Below are positions 37,207 to 45,882 of a stretch of 64,000 nt of DNA, in pieces. The DNA comes from Arsenicicoccus bolidensis DSM 15745. Its GTDB lineage: Bacteria; Actinomycetota; Actinomycetes; Actinomycetales; Dermatophilaceae. Numbering within the stretch: position 1 is the first letter of the stretch; each line of letters opens with the position of its first letter. The stretch covers positions 25,522 to 89,521 of the forward strand of contig NZ_AUFG01000015.1 in NCBI RefSeq assembly GCF_000426385.1, in the 5' to 3' direction. The position numbers and the translations under genes were made by a program. Below the pieces are notes generated by a model. The model worked only from the letters and a program-made list of their open reading frames with translations, was not told the DNA's origin and searched no databases.

Positions 37207-38349
37207 TCAGAGACCGCCGTCGGCGAGGGCGCGCGCCACGGTGCCGGCCAGCTGCTCGAGCAGCGGCCCCGCCTCGCTCATGCACCGCGCGGGATCCGGC
37301 TCGAGGTCCGTCAGGGCATAGACGCGGCGGATGCCCGACGCCTCCGCCTGGCCGTCGGCGAGCAGGGAGCGCCCACACACCGCCACGACGGGCACGCCCA
37401 CGCGCGCTGCCGCCTCGGCGACACCGACGGGGGTCTTGCCCATGAGCGACTGCTCGTCCAGGGAACCCTCGCCGGTGATGACCAGGTCTGCGCCGTCGGC
37501 CTGCTCGGCGAAGCCGACGAGGTCGAGGACCAGCTCGACGCCTGGCCGCATCTCGGCGTCGAGGACCTGCAGGGCGGCATACCCGACGCCACCGGCCGCG
37601 CCTGCACCCGGCTCGTCGCGCGAGTCGCGGCCTATCGCCTCCGCGAGCAGGTCCGCGAGGCGCTCGAGCCCGGCGTCGACCTGGGGACGGAGCTGGGCGG
37701 TGACCCCCTTCTGCGGGCCGAACACGGCGGCGGTGCCCCGGTCGCCCAGCAGCGGGTTGTTGACGTCGCACGCCACGACGACGCGGGCGTCGGCCAGGCC
37801 AGGGTGCAGACCCGACAGGTCGACGCTGGCGAGGGACGCGAGCCCCCCTGCGCCGTCGGGGATCTCGTGGCCCGAGGCGTCGAGGAAGCGGACGCCGAGG
37901 GCGGACAGCATGCCTGTGCCGCCGTCGGTGCTGGCCGAGCCCCCGATCCCGAGGACGATCTCGGCGCACCCCTCGTCCAGCGCCGCACGCACCGCCTCGC
38001 CGACCCCGCGGCTGGTGGAGGTGAGGGGCTCGAGCCGGCCCCCGGGCAGGTGCACGATCCCGCAGGTCTCGGCGAGCTCGACGACGGCGGTGGCCCCCAG
38101 CACGGCATACCGGGCCTGGAGCGGTCGGCCCGTCGGACCCGACGTCGTGGTGGTCCGCCCCTCGTAGCCGGCGACGAGGGCCGCCTCGATGGTGCCGTCA
38201 CCGCCGTCCGCGACCAGCAGCGTGCGCACGGTGGCGCCGGGCAGGACGCCACGAACCCCGACGGTGATCCGCTCGGCCACCTCGGTCGCGACCAGCGAGC
38301 CCTTGAACTTGTCGCAGGCGACGAGGACGACGGGCTCGGGCACGGTCAT
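37207..38349 (-). CDS. Glycerate kinase (GarK/GlxK family)
   Basis: The 380-residue enzyme phosphorylates D-glycerate with ATP, in this family usually to 2-phosphoglycerate. Characteristic stretches are ACDKFKGSL at the N-terminus, VADGGDGTIEA, LGIGGSASTDGGTGML, CDVNNPLLG, FGPQKG and ITGEGSLDEQSLMGK. The protein is full length. It is convergent with the D-2-hydroxyacid dehydrogenase gene. Together they would feed glyoxylate- or serine-derived carbon into glycolysis, which is inference from adjacency. Confidence 0.93.
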   Translation of the reverse strand: MTVPEPVVLVACDKFKGSLVATEVAERITVGVRGVLPGATVRTLLVADGGDGTIEAALVAGYEGRTTTTSGPTGRPLQARYAVLGATAVVELAETCGIVHLPGGRLEPLTSTSRGVGEAVRAALDEGCAEIVLGIGGSASTDGGTGMLSALGVRFLDASGHEIPDGAGGLASLASVDLSGLHPGLADARVVVACDVNNPLLGDRGTAAVFGPQKGVTAQLRPQVDAGLERLADLLAEAIGRDSRDEPGAGAAGGVGYAALQVLDAEMRPGVELVLDLVGFAEQADGADLVITGEGSLDEQSLMGKTPVGVAEAAARVGVPVVAVCGRSLLADGQAEASGIRRVYALTDLEPDPARCMSEAGPLLEQLAGTVARALADGGL

Positions 38350-38521
38350 GACGGGCGCTCCTCGGCGAGGGTCCGGACGGGATCCTCAAGGTAGCACCGG
38401 CCGGATTCCAGCCTCGGCGCGCGTCGGACCCTGGCGGGGGCGGCCACGCTTTGTCATGATGCCTGCGCCGAGGAAGTACGAGGAAGTAGCCGGCCGAGGG
38501 TCGGAGACGGAGGTGAGGCCG

Positions 38522-40159
38522 GTGCCCACCGAGCCCTGCCTGCCCCGGAACGCTCTGCCCGTGCCCGGCGGCGGACCGGCCATCGACCACAGCGCCATGG
38601 TCGAGCGGGCCTGGCACGCCCGTCACCGGGACCAGGAGACCGCGTCCGCCCTGGCCGACCGGGCCGCCCGTCACGCGGTCGCCACGGACGACCACCTGCT
38701 CGAGGCACGCGCCCGCGTGGTGCAGGCGGCCTGCCGGTTCGCGGTCCAGGACTACGAGCAGGCCCTCACCCTCGCCAACGAGGGACTCGTGACGCTCACC
38801 TCGCTCGAGGACGTCTGGCTCGGCCGGCTCCAGCTCGTGCTCGGCAACGTCAGCGCGGAGATCGGCGAGCCCGCCCATGCCGCGGGCTTCTTCAACCAGG
38901 CGGTCAGCATCGCCCGGCAGGCCAACGATGTGCAGCTCGTCGCGCAGTGCCTGCTCAACGCCGCCCTCGACCGGGTCGACGTGGTCGACCAGGTGCGGGA
39001 CTTCCGACGGGCCCTGGCGATCTTCGAGGGCATCGACGACGCGGAGGGCCAGGCCTATGCCCACCTCGACATCGCGCACGCCCTCGTCGACCAGCAGCGT
39101 CTGCTGGAGGCCACCGTCGAGGCGCGGCGCGCGCAGCACCACGCAGCCCGCGCCCACACCAACGACGTGGTGGCCCACGCCGTGGCGCTCCAGGCCTACG
39201 GATCGGCCCACCTCGGGCACCCGCTGCAGGCCGAGGCGCTCCTGGCCGACGCCCAGCACCGGATCGAGTCCGCCCGCCAGCCCGTGCGGATCGACGTGAC
39301 CATCGAGGTCGCCCGGGCGTGGACCGCGCTGGGGCGGCCGGACGAGGCCGTGCTGCTGCTCGAGCCGCTGCTCACGGGGTCCGCGCTCACCGATCGGCAG
39401 ACGCTGGCGCTCACCGACATCCTGTCCGAGGCCTACGCCGGACGGGGCGACCACGAGTCGGCCTACTGGACGCTGCGGTCCCACCTGGAGCTCAAGGACG
39501 CCCACGAGGACGCCATGGCCCGCCGCCGGGCATCGGCCCTGGTCGTGCTGCACCGGGTGCAGATGGTCGAGCGGGAGGCGGCCCGCGCCCGCGAGCGCCA
39601 GCAGCGGCTGGAGGCGGAGTTCAGCGAGCTCAAGTCCGAGCACCGCATGGTGCAGGAGATCTCGATCCGCGACGACCTCACGGGACTGCACAACCGTCGG
39701 CTGCTCAACGACCGCCTTCTCGTCGACGTGCGCGCCGCCGACGCGGACCACCCGGTCAGCCTGATCCTGCTCGACCTCGACCACTTCAAACGCGTCAACG
39801 ACACGCACGGCCACGTGGTCGGCGACCAGGTGCTGCACGCCCTCGGCCGCATGCTGCAGACCGAGGTGCGGGTGTCGGACGTGGCGGCCCGCTACGGCGG
39901 GGAGGAGCTGGCGGTGCTGCAGCCGGGCACCGACCTCGACGCGGCCACCGTGCTGGCCGAGCGGCTGCGAGCACGGATCGCGGCGCTGGACTGGCTGCAG
40001 ATCGTCGGGGTCCCCCTCAACCTCACGGTGAGCGCGGGCGTCGCGAGCACCTCCGGCGGGGAGACGCCCCGCGACCTGCTGCGCCGGGCGGACCGGGCGA
40101 TGTATGCCGCCAAGGCCGCAGGCCGGGACCGCGTCATGACCGCCGCCGACACCACCTGA
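38522..40159 (+). CDS. Diguanylate cyclase-like protein: TPR-type repeats plus GGDEF domain
   Basis: The 545-residue soluble protein has an N-terminal array of helical TPR-like repeats (about 25-345), a coiled linker rich in Arg, Glu and Gln (about 345-380), and a GGDEF domain (about 380-545). The signature is GGEEL at 459-463 instead of GG(D/E)EF, and LILLDLDHFKRVNDTHGH with DDLTGLHNRR are conserved, so cyclic di-GMP synthesis is likely. No I-site RxxD stands five residues before the signature. GTG 38522 is chosen because GGAGGTGAGG precedes it; ATG 38456 or 38459 would add about 20 residues. The sensory input is probably protein-borne through the repeats. Confidence 0.85.
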   Translation: MPTEPCLPRNALPVPGGGPAIDHSAMVERAWHARHRDQETASALADRAARHAVATDDHLLEARARVVQAACRFAVQDYEQALTLANEGLVTLTSLEDVWLGRLQLVLGNVSAEIGEPAHAAGFFNQAVSIARQANDVQLVAQCLLNAALDRVDVVDQVRDFRRALAIFEGIDDAEGQAYAHLDIAHALVDQQRLLEATVEARRAQHHAARAHTNDVVAHAVALQAYGSAHLGHPLQAEALLADAQHRIESARQPVRIDVTIEVARAWTALGRPDEAVLLLEPLLTGSALTDRQTLALTDILSEAYAGRGDHESAYWTLRSHLELKDAHEDAMARRRASALVVLHRVQMVEREAARARERQQRLEAEFSELKSEHRMVQEISIRDDLTGLHNRRLLNDRLLVDVRAADADHPVSLILLDLDHFKRVNDTHGHVVGDQVLHALGRMLQTEVRVSDVAARYGGEELAVLQPGTDLDAATVLAERLRARIAALDWLQIVGVPLNLTVSAGVASTSGGETPRDLLRRADRAMYAAKAAGRDRVMTAADTT

Positions 40160-40222
40160 GGATCCCCGCTAAGACCCACCCCGCTGATGCCGCGCCGCGG
40201 CCCGTGGGGCAGGATTGCAGGC

Positions 40223-41731
40223 GTGGATACACAGCAGCGACAGATCGGCGTGACGGAGCTGGCCCTGCGGGACGCGCACCAGAGTCTGATGGCGACCCGC
40301 ATGGCCCTGGAGGACATGGTCGGTGCCTGCGAGGACATCGACAACGCGGGGTACTGGAGCGTTGAGTGCTGGGGCGGGGCGACGTTCGACGCGTGCATCC
40401 GCTTCCTCAACGAGGACCCGTGGGAGCGGCTGCGGACCTTCCGCCGACTGCTGCCGAACTCCCGCCTCCAGATGCTCCTGCGGGGGCAGAACCTCCTCGG
40501 TTACCGCCACTACGGCGACGACGTGGTGGACCACTTCGTCGAGAAGGCCGCCGAGAACGGCATGGACGTGTTCCGCACGTTCGACGCCCTCAACGACACC
40601 CGCAACGTCGAGCGCGCGATCGCCGCGGTCAAGAAGGCCGGCAAGCACGCGCAGGGCACCATCTGCTACACCACCAGCCCGCTGCACGACGTGGACGTCT
40701 ACCTCCGGCAAGCGCGCGAGCTGCGCGACGTCGGCGTGGACTCCATCGCCATCAAGGACATGGCGGCGCTGCTCAAGCCGCAGCCGGCCTACGACCTGGT
40801 CCGGGCGATCAAGGCAGAGATGCCGGACATGCAGGTCAACGTGCACTGCCACGCGACCACGGGCGTCACGCTCGTCTCGCTGATGAAGGCCGTCGAGGGG
40901 GGCGCCGACGTCGTCGACACCGCCATCTCCTCGCTGTCCCTCGGCCCGGGGCACAACCCCACGGAGTCCCTGCAGGAGATGCTCGAGGGCACGGGCTACA
41001 TCGCCGACCTGGACAAGGTGCGGCTCGGTCGCATCAAGGAGCACTTCGCCGGGATCCGGCCCCGCTACACGCAGTTCATGTCCTCGTTCAACGTCGAGAC
41101 GGACATCTTCGACAGCCAGATCCCCGGCGGCATGATCTCCAACATGGAGTCCCAGCTCAAGCAGCAGGGCGCCGGCGACAAGCTCAAGGAGGTGCTCGAG
41201 GAGGTGCCACGCGTGCGAAAGGACGCCGGCTACCCGCCCCTCGTCACCCCGTCCAGCCAGATCGTGGGCACGCAGGCCGTCTTCAACGTCCTCATGGGCC
41301 GCTACAAGGTCCTGACCGCCGAGTTCGCCGACCTGATGCTCGGCTACTACGGCTCGGTCATGGGCGAGCTCGACCAGGAGGTCGTCGACAAGGCCAAGCA
41401 GCAGACCGGCAAGGAGCCGATCGACGTGCGGCCCGCCGACCTGATCGAGGACGAGTGGGACCAGCTGCGCACCGACGCCGCCGCGCTCGAGGGCTTCGAC
41501 GGCAGCGACGAGGACGTCCTGACCTACGCGATGTTCCCCAAGGTCGCTCCCGGTTTCTTCACCAGCCGCGCCGAGGGCCCCAAGAACGTCGGCAAGGGCC
41601 CCGCCGAGCTCGAGGCCGAGAAGGCCGCGGCCGCCCAGGGCGACGGCAAGACCGGCCCGGTCCGTGGCCCGATCACCTACGAGATCACCATCGACGGCAA
41701 GAAGCACTCCGTCGCCGTGAAGCCGGCCTGA
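40223..41731 (+). CDS. Methylmalonyl-CoA carboxyltransferase 5S subunit (pyruvate side)
   Basis: The 502-residue subunit carries the HMGL-like TIM barrel that transfers CO2 between biotin and pyruvate/oxaloacetate. Metal ligands lie in ALRDAHQ (Asp17) and VHCHATTG, and the carbamylated lysine is in DSIAIKDMAALLKP (Lys178). The C-terminal carboxylase-associated domain ends in GPITYEITIDGKKHSVAV. Length and sequence match the 505-residue 5S subunit of Propionibacterium transcarboxylase. GTG 40223 is preferred over an ATG at 40187, which would add 12 basic residues. It is the first gene of a four-gene operon with the 12S, small and 1.3S subunits. Oxaloacetate decarboxylase alpha is the alternative, but no membrane beta subunit is present. 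Confidence 0.9.
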   Translation: MDTQQRQIGVTELALRDAHQSLMATRMALEDMVGACEDIDNAGYWSVECWGGATFDACIRFLNEDPWERLRTFRRLLPNSRLQMLLRGQNLLGYRHYGDDVVDHFVEKAAENGMDVFRTFDALNDTRNVERAIAAVKKAGKHAQGTICYTTSPLHDVDVYLRQARELRDVGVDSIAIKDMAALLKPQPAYDLVRAIKAEMPDMQVNVHCHATTGVTLVSLMKAVEGGADVVDTAISSLSLGPGHNPTESLQEMLEGTGYIADLDKVRLGRIKEHFAGIRPRYTQFMSSFNVETDIFDSQIPGGMISNMESQLKQQGAGDKLKEVLEEVPRVRKDAGYPPLVTPSSQIVGTQAVFNVLMGRYKVLTAEFADLMLGYYGSVMGELDQEVVDKAKQQTGKEPIDVRPADLIEDEWDQLRTDAAALEGFDGSDEDVLTYAMFPKVAPGFFTSRAEGPKNVGKGPAELEAEKAAAAQGDGKTGPVRGPITYEITIDGKKHSVAVKPA

Positions 41732-41753
41732 CGGCAGGAGAGGGAACCTCACC

Positions 41754-43322
41754 ATGAGCAAGGCACCCCAGTCACCCAAGACGATGGCCGACCGCCTCAC
41801 GGAGCTCCGCGAGCGCCGCGCCGCGGTCGAGGCCGGCGGCGGCGAGAAGCGCCACGCCAAGCAGCACGAGGCCGGCAAGAAGACCGCGCGCGAGCGGGTC
41901 GCGGACCTGGTCGACCCCGGCTCCTTTGAGGAGATGGGCCTGTTCGCCCAGCACCGGACCACGTTGTTCGGGATGGACAAGGCCGTCATGCCGGCGGACG
42001 GCGTCGTGACCGGCACCGGCACGGTCTTCGGCCGCCCGGTCCACGTCGCGAGCCAGGACTTCTCCGTGGCGGGTGGCTCCGCCGGCGAGATGCACTCCAC
42101 CAAGGTCGCCAAGACGCTGCACGCAGCCCTGGAGAACGGCACCCCGTTCGTCTTCATCAACGACTCGGGCGGCGCCCGCGTCCAGGAGGGCATCGACTCG
42201 CTGTCCGGCTACGGCAAGGTGTTCTTCCAGAACGTCGCGCTGTCCGGCGTGGTCCCGCAGGTCTCGATCATCGCGGGGCCGTGCGCCGGTGGAGCGGCAT
42301 ACTCCCCCGCCCTCACCGACTTCATCATCCAGACCAAGAGCTCCCGGATGTTCATCACCGGCCCCGACGTGATCAAGCAGGTCACCGGCGAGCAGGTCAC
42401 GGCCGAGGAGCTGGGCGGCCCGGCGGCGCACATGGCGCGCTCCGGCGTCACCCACTTCATGGCCGAGGACGACGAGCAGGCGGTCCTGATCGCCCAGAAG
42501 CTCCTGAGCTTCCTGCCGAGCAACAACACCGAGGAGCCGCCGCTGGTCGACGGGTTCGAGGACGTCGAGCCCGACGAGTCGCTCAACACCGTGATCCCCG
42601 AGGACCCCAAGAAGGGGTATGACGTCCGTGACGTCATCGGCTCGCTCGTGGACGGCGCCGACTTCCTCGAGGTGCACGCGGGCTTCGCGCCCAACATCGT
42701 CGTCGGCTTCGCCCGCATCACGGGACGTACGGTCGGCATCATCGCCAACCAGCCCAGCGTGATGAGCGGCGTCCTCGACATCGACTCCTCCGACAAGGGC
42801 GCGCGGTTCGTGCGCTTCTGCAACGCCTTCAACATCCCGTTGGTCACCCTGGTCGACGTCCCGGGCTTCCTCCCGGGCGTGCAGCAGGAGTACGGCGGCA
42901 TCATCCGCCACGGCGCCAAGATGCTCTTCGCCTACTCCTCCGCGACGGTCCCCAAGATCACCGTGGTCCTGCGCAAGGCGTACGGCGGCGCCTACCTCGC
43001 CATGTGCTCCAAGGACCTCGGCGCGGACCGCGTGTTCGCGTGGCCGACGGCCGAGATCGCCGTCATGGGCGCCGAGGGCGCCGCGGGCGTGGTCTTCCGC
43101 AAGGAGATCGCCGAGGCGGACGATCCGACGGCCAAGCGGGCCGAGCTGGTCCAGCTCTACCGCGACGCCTTCTCCACGCCGTACGTCTCCGCCTCGCGCG
43201 GTCTCGTCGACGACATCATCGAGCCGGCGGACACGCGTCGTCACATCGCGCGCTCGCTGGAGATGCTCGCCGGCAAGCGCGACATGCGTCCGGCCAAGAA
43301 GCACGGCCTGATCCCGCTCTGA
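41754..43322 (+). CDS. Methylmalonyl-CoA carboxyltransferase 12S subunit (acyl-CoA side)
   Basis: The 522-residue carboxyltransferase subunit transfers CO2 between biotin and propionyl/methylmalonyl-CoA. It has the two crotonase-like halves of the family: INDSGGARVQEGIDSLSGYG with the oxyanion IAGPCAGGAAYSPALTDF in the first, and DVPGFLPGVQQEYGGIIRHG with RKAYGGAYLAM in the second. The Asp in the latter region (FVRFCNAFNIPLVTLVDVPG) is typical of propionyl-CoA-type enzymes. It sits 22 bases after the 5S gene. No biotin carboxylase gene is in the cluster, which supports a transcarboxylase rather than an ATP-dependent carboxylase, though it could also assemble with a distant one. Confidence 0.93.
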   Translation: MSKAPQSPKTMADRLTELRERRAAVEAGGGEKRHAKQHEAGKKTARERVADLVDPGSFEEMGLFAQHRTTLFGMDKAVMPADGVVTGTGTVFGRPVHVASQDFSVAGGSAGEMHSTKVAKTLHAALENGTPFVFINDSGGARVQEGIDSLSGYGKVFFQNVALSGVVPQVSIIAGPCAGGAAYSPALTDFIIQTKSSRMFITGPDVIKQVTGEQVTAEELGGPAAHMARSGVTHFMAEDDEQAVLIAQKLLSFLPSNNTEEPPLVDGFEDVEPDESLNTVIPEDPKKGYDVRDVIGSLVDGADFLEVHAGFAPNIVVGFARITGRTVGIIANQPSVMSGVLDIDSSDKGARFVRFCNAFNIPLVTLVDVPGFLPGVQQEYGGIIRHGAKMLFAYSSATVPKITVVLRKAYGGAYLAMCSKDLGADRVFAWPTAEIAVMGAEGAAGVVFRKEIAEADDPTAKRAELVQLYRDAFSTPYVSASRGLVDDIIEPADTRRHIARSLEMLAGKRDMRPAKKHGLIPL

Positions 43323-43350
43323 TCGACCGACTGCCACGGAAGGACACATC

Positions 43351-43611
43351 ATGAGCGAACCCACCGTCGCCGAGCTGCAGGCCCTGGTCGCCGACCTCAC
43401 CGCTCGTCTCGAGGCCCTGGAGGCCAAGGTCTCCGCCCGGGACGACGAGGTCAGCCCCGAGGTGCTGCTCGCGATCTCCGCAGCCGTCGCGGCCTACCTG
43501 GGCAAGCGCGCCACCGTCAAGCAGGTCCACCTGCGTCGCGGCTCGGCGTGGGCGTCCCAGGGCCGCTCGGACATCCACCACTCGCACACGTTCCAGCACG
43601 GCGTGCGCTGA
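43351..43611 (+). CDS. Small subunit-like protein of the carboxyltransferase operon
   Basis: The 86-residue protein has an N-terminal helix that looks like a coiled coil (VAELQALVADLTARLEALEA), a short helical segment VLLAISAAVAAYLGK, and a basic C-terminus (HLRRGSAWASQGR). A similarly placed small gene lies in the Propionibacterium transcarboxylase operon. The tail resembles the family annotated with methylmalonyl-CoA decarboxylase small subunits. An assembly role is inferred. It is 28 bases after 12S and 25 bases before the biotin carrier, so it is clearly part of the operon. Confidence 0.72.
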   Translation: MSEPTVAELQALVADLTARLEALEAKVSARDDEVSPEVLLAISAAVAAYLGKRATVKQVHLRRGSAWASQGRSDIHHSHTFQHGVR

Positions 43612-43636
43612 CCGCCGACGCAACCGAAGGACTGAC

Positions 43637-44002
43637 ATGAAGCTGAAGGTGACCGTCAACGGATCGGTCTACGACGTCGACGTCGAGGTGGAGGAGGAGC
43701 CCCGACCGAGCCTGGGTGCCGTCCTCGTGGGCAGCATGTCCGCCCACGGCGTGGCCCCCACCAGCGCGAAGGCCCCGGCCAGCGCGTCCAACGCCCTCAC
43801 CGCCAACATCGCGGGCACCGTCGTCAAGGTGCTCGTCGAGGCGGGCCAGGAGGTCAAGGAGGGCGAGACCCTGCTCGTCCTCGAGGCCATGAAGATGGAG
43901 ACCGAGGTCACGGCGCCCAAGGACGGGCGGATCGCCGCGGTCGACGTGGCCGTCGGCGACGCCGTCCAGGGCGGCCAGGTCCTCGTGGAGTGGGAGGCCT
44001 GA
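43637..44002 (+). CDS. Biotin carboxyl carrier protein, 1.3S subunit
   Basis: The 121-residue protein carries the biotin. The biotinylated lysine is Lys86 in EAMKME, within a typical barrel (about 50-121) with the entry GTVVKVLVEAGQEVKEG. The N-terminal MKLKVTVNGSVYDVDVEV resembles the 1.3S subunit of transcarboxylase, and a flexible Ala/Pro/Ser linker follows. It links the 5S and 12S active sites. Biotin must be added by a BirA encoded elsewhere. A hairpin ends the operon at 44030-44064. Confidence 0.95.
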   Translation: MKLKVTVNGSVYDVDVEVEEEPRPSLGAVLVGSMSAHGVAPTSAKAPASASNALTANIAGTVVKVLVEAGQEVKEGETLLVLEAMKMETEVTAPKDGRIAAVDVAVGDAVQGGQVLVEWEA

Positions 44003-44029
44003 CCCGCCTCGGGTCTCACGGACACAGCG

Positions 44030-44075
44030 AGGAGCGGTTCCCCGTATGACGGGGGGCCGCTCCTTCGTCATACGG
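44030..44075. terminator. Terminator hairpin with a nested octamer palindrome
   Basis: AGGAGCGGTTCCCC pairs with GGGGGGCCGCTCCT across GTATGAC (44030-44064). A second, overlapping inverted repeat CCGTATGACG/CGTCATACGG spans 44043-44075. The two structures exclude each other. It lies between the converging carboxyltransferase operon and the gntR gene. Confidence 0.75.
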
Positions 44076-44081
44076 CCCTCA

Positions 44082-44735
44082 TCAGCCCGAGAAGGTGAAG
44101 CGCAGGGAGAGCCAGTTGTCGCGGCTCAGGGTCGCGGCTCGCTCTGCGTCGCCCGCGCGGGCGGCCGCGATGATGGCGGCGTGCTGGTCGGCGCTGCCGC
44201 GGCCGGCGTAGGTCGTGAACCGCATCCGCTCCACCCGCCGCAGGACCGGGACCACCCGCTCGAGCACCTCGGCCACGACGACGTTGCCGCTCCGGGCGAC
44301 GAAGACGCCGTGGAAGGCGTCGTCCGCCTCGATGGCTCGCTCGGCGTCGAGAGCGTGCAGCGCCTCCGCGAACGCCGCGTTGACCTCCTCGAGCTGCTCC
44401 AGGTCCGAGGCCGTCAGGTGAGGCGTGGCGACCCGCGCCGCGAGCTCGTGCATGGCCGCCGCGACCTGCTGGGCGTCCCGCGTCGACTCCTGGTCGACGG
44501 GTGCGACGATCGTGGCCCGGCCGGGCGTCGCCACCACCAGGCGGGCCCGCTCGAGGCGCAGCAGCGCCTCACGGATCGGGGTGCGGCTGACGCCGAGCCA
44601 TCCCTCCAGCTCGGGATCGCGCAGCCGCTCCCCCGGAGCGAGCGTCCCGGCGACGATGGCGTCCCGGATGGCCTCGTAGGCGTGGTCACGCAGCAGGGAC
44701 CGCTTCGGCAGGCCCGGTGACTCGGGGATCGGCAT
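44082..44735 (-). CDS. GntR-family (FadR/FCD) regulator, probable controller of acdS
   Basis: The 217-residue protein has a winged helix (about 15-75; RDHAYEAIRDAIVAGTLAPG, then LGVSRTPIREALLRLE) and a helical FCD effector domain with metal-type ligands (DDAFHGVFV and later His). FCD proteins sense organic acids or amino acids. It is divergent from acdS, so control of ACC deaminase is likely. The start is ATG 44735 (MPIPESPG). TATATT on the minus strand lies about seven bases upstream, so the mRNA may be leaderless. A longer frame to 44819 would read through the shared promoter. Confidence 0.88.
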   Translation of the reverse strand: MPIPESPGLPKRSLLRDHAYEAIRDAIVAGTLAPGERLRDPELEGWLGVSRTPIREALLRLERARLVVATPGRATIVAPVDQESTRDAQQVAAAMHELAARVATPHLTASDLEQLEEVNAAFAEALHALDAERAIEADDAFHGVFVARSGNVVVAEVLERVVPVLRRVERMRFTTYAGRGSADQHAAIIAAARAGDAERAATLSRDNWLSLRFTFSG

Positions 44736-44739
44736 GGTC

Positions 44740-44784
44740 TGAATATAGGACCCGTTGCCCAGGAGACCCACTAGCAATATATTG
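44740..44784. promoter_or_regulatory. AT-rich divergent promoter region of gntR and acdS
   Basis: For acdS, TTGCCC (44755-44760), a 17-base spacer and TATATT (44778-44783) make a good sigma-70-type promoter. The -10 overlaps the palindrome CAATATATTG (44775-44784), a likely operator. For gntR, TATATT on the minus strand (44742-44747) precedes the ATG by about six bases. The AT content is strikingly local in this GC-rich window. Confidence 0.7.
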
Positions 44785-44811
44785 GATTTCACCCGAGCAA
44801 AGGAGCTCCCG

Positions 44812-45831
44812 ATGGGCATCGCCGACTTCGACCGCTATCCCCTCACCTTCGGACCCAGCCCGATGCATCCCCTCGAGCGCCTCGGCGCGCACCTCGGTGG
44901 CGCCCAGGTGTGGGCCAAGCGAGAAGACGTCAGCTCCGGCCTCGCCTTCGGCGGCAACAAGACTCGCAAGCTGGAGTACATCGTCCCCGACGTGCTCGCC
45001 TCCGGCGCCGACACCCTGGTCTCGATCGGGGGCTACCAGAGCAACCACACCCGCCAGGTCGCAGCCGTCGCCGCCCACCTCGGGCTGAAGGCCCTGCTCG
45101 TGCAGGAGACCTGGGTCGACTGGCCGGACCCCCTCAATGACCGCGTCGGCAACATCCAGCTCTCACGGATCATGGGCGCCGACGTGCGCCTCGACCCCCA
45201 CGGCTTCGACATCGGCATCCGGAGCAGCTGGGAGGACGCGCTGCGGGAGGTCGAGGAGCGGGGCGGCAAGCCCTACCCCATCCCGGCCGGGGCGTCCGAG
45301 CACCCCCTCGGCGGACTGGGCTTCGCCGGCTGGGCGCACGAGGTCGCTCAGCAGGAGGCGGAGCTCGACGTCTTCTTCGACACCATCGTCGTGTGCACGG
45401 TCACCGGCTCGACCCACGCCGGGATGATCGCGGGCTTCGCCGAGCTCGAGGCTGCGGGCGGACGGCCGCGCCGCGTCATCGGCATCGACGCGTCGGCCAC
45501 CCTCGACAAGACCCGCGACCAGGTGGGGCGCATCGCCCGGCATACGGCAGGGCTCCTCGGCCTGGAGCGCGACCTGCGCGACGACGAGATCACCGTGCTG
45601 GCGGGGTGGGCCGGCGACAAGTACGGCATCCCCGTCGAGTCGACGATCGAGGCCATCCGCCTCACCGGCCGGCTGGAGGGCGTCATCATCGACCCCGTCT
45701 ACGAGGGCAAGTCGATGGCCGGCCTGATCGACCTCGTCTCCAGCCAGGAGATCCCGGCGAGCAGCACCTTCCTCTACGCCCACCTCGGCGGGCAGCTGGC
45801 GCTCAACGCCTACACCGCGGTGGTGCCCTGA
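44812..45831 (+). CDS. acdS: 1-aminocyclopropane-1-carboxylate deaminase
   Basis: The 339-residue PLP enzyme splits ACC, the ethylene precursor, to 2-oxobutyrate and ammonia. It aligns by eye over its whole length with Pseudomonas AcdS (338 residues). The PLP Lys50 is in [10 protein letters not shown], the ring-opening Ser77 in [10 protein letters not shown], and Tyr297/Glu298 in DPVYEGKSM with Leu325 in YAHLGG. The last two correspond to E295 and L322, which separate true ACC deaminases from D-cysteine desulfhydrases. AAAGGAG precedes ATG 44812. The divergent GntR regulator is the likely controller. Its product 2-oxobutyrate leads to propionyl-CoA. Confidence 0.93.
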   Translation: MGIADFDRYPLTFGPSPMHPLERLGAHLGGAQVWAKREDVSSGLAFGGNKTRKLEYIVPDVLASGADTLVSIGGYQSNHTRQVAAVAAHLGLKALLVQETWVDWPDPLNDRVGNIQLSRIMGADVRLDPHGFDIGIRSSWEDALREVEERGGKPYPIPAGASEHPLGGLGFAGWAHEVAQQEAELDVFFDTIVVCTVTGSTHAGMIAGFAELEAAGGRPRRVIGIDASATLDKTRDQVGRIARHTAGLLGLERDLRDDEITVLAGWAGDKYGIPVESTIEAIRLTGRLEGVIIDPVYEGKSMAGLIDLVSSQEIPASSTFLYAHLGGQLALNAYTAVVP

Positions 45832-45882
45832 CCGGCGGCACCCTGTGCCGCGCCGGTCGAGTGGTTCGCCTAGGGTCGGACC

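Noticed and set aside
44740..44784. AT-rich patch as a sign of foreign DNA
   Set aside because: It is only about 45 bases long and is explained by two divergent promoters and an operator; flanking genes have native codon use.
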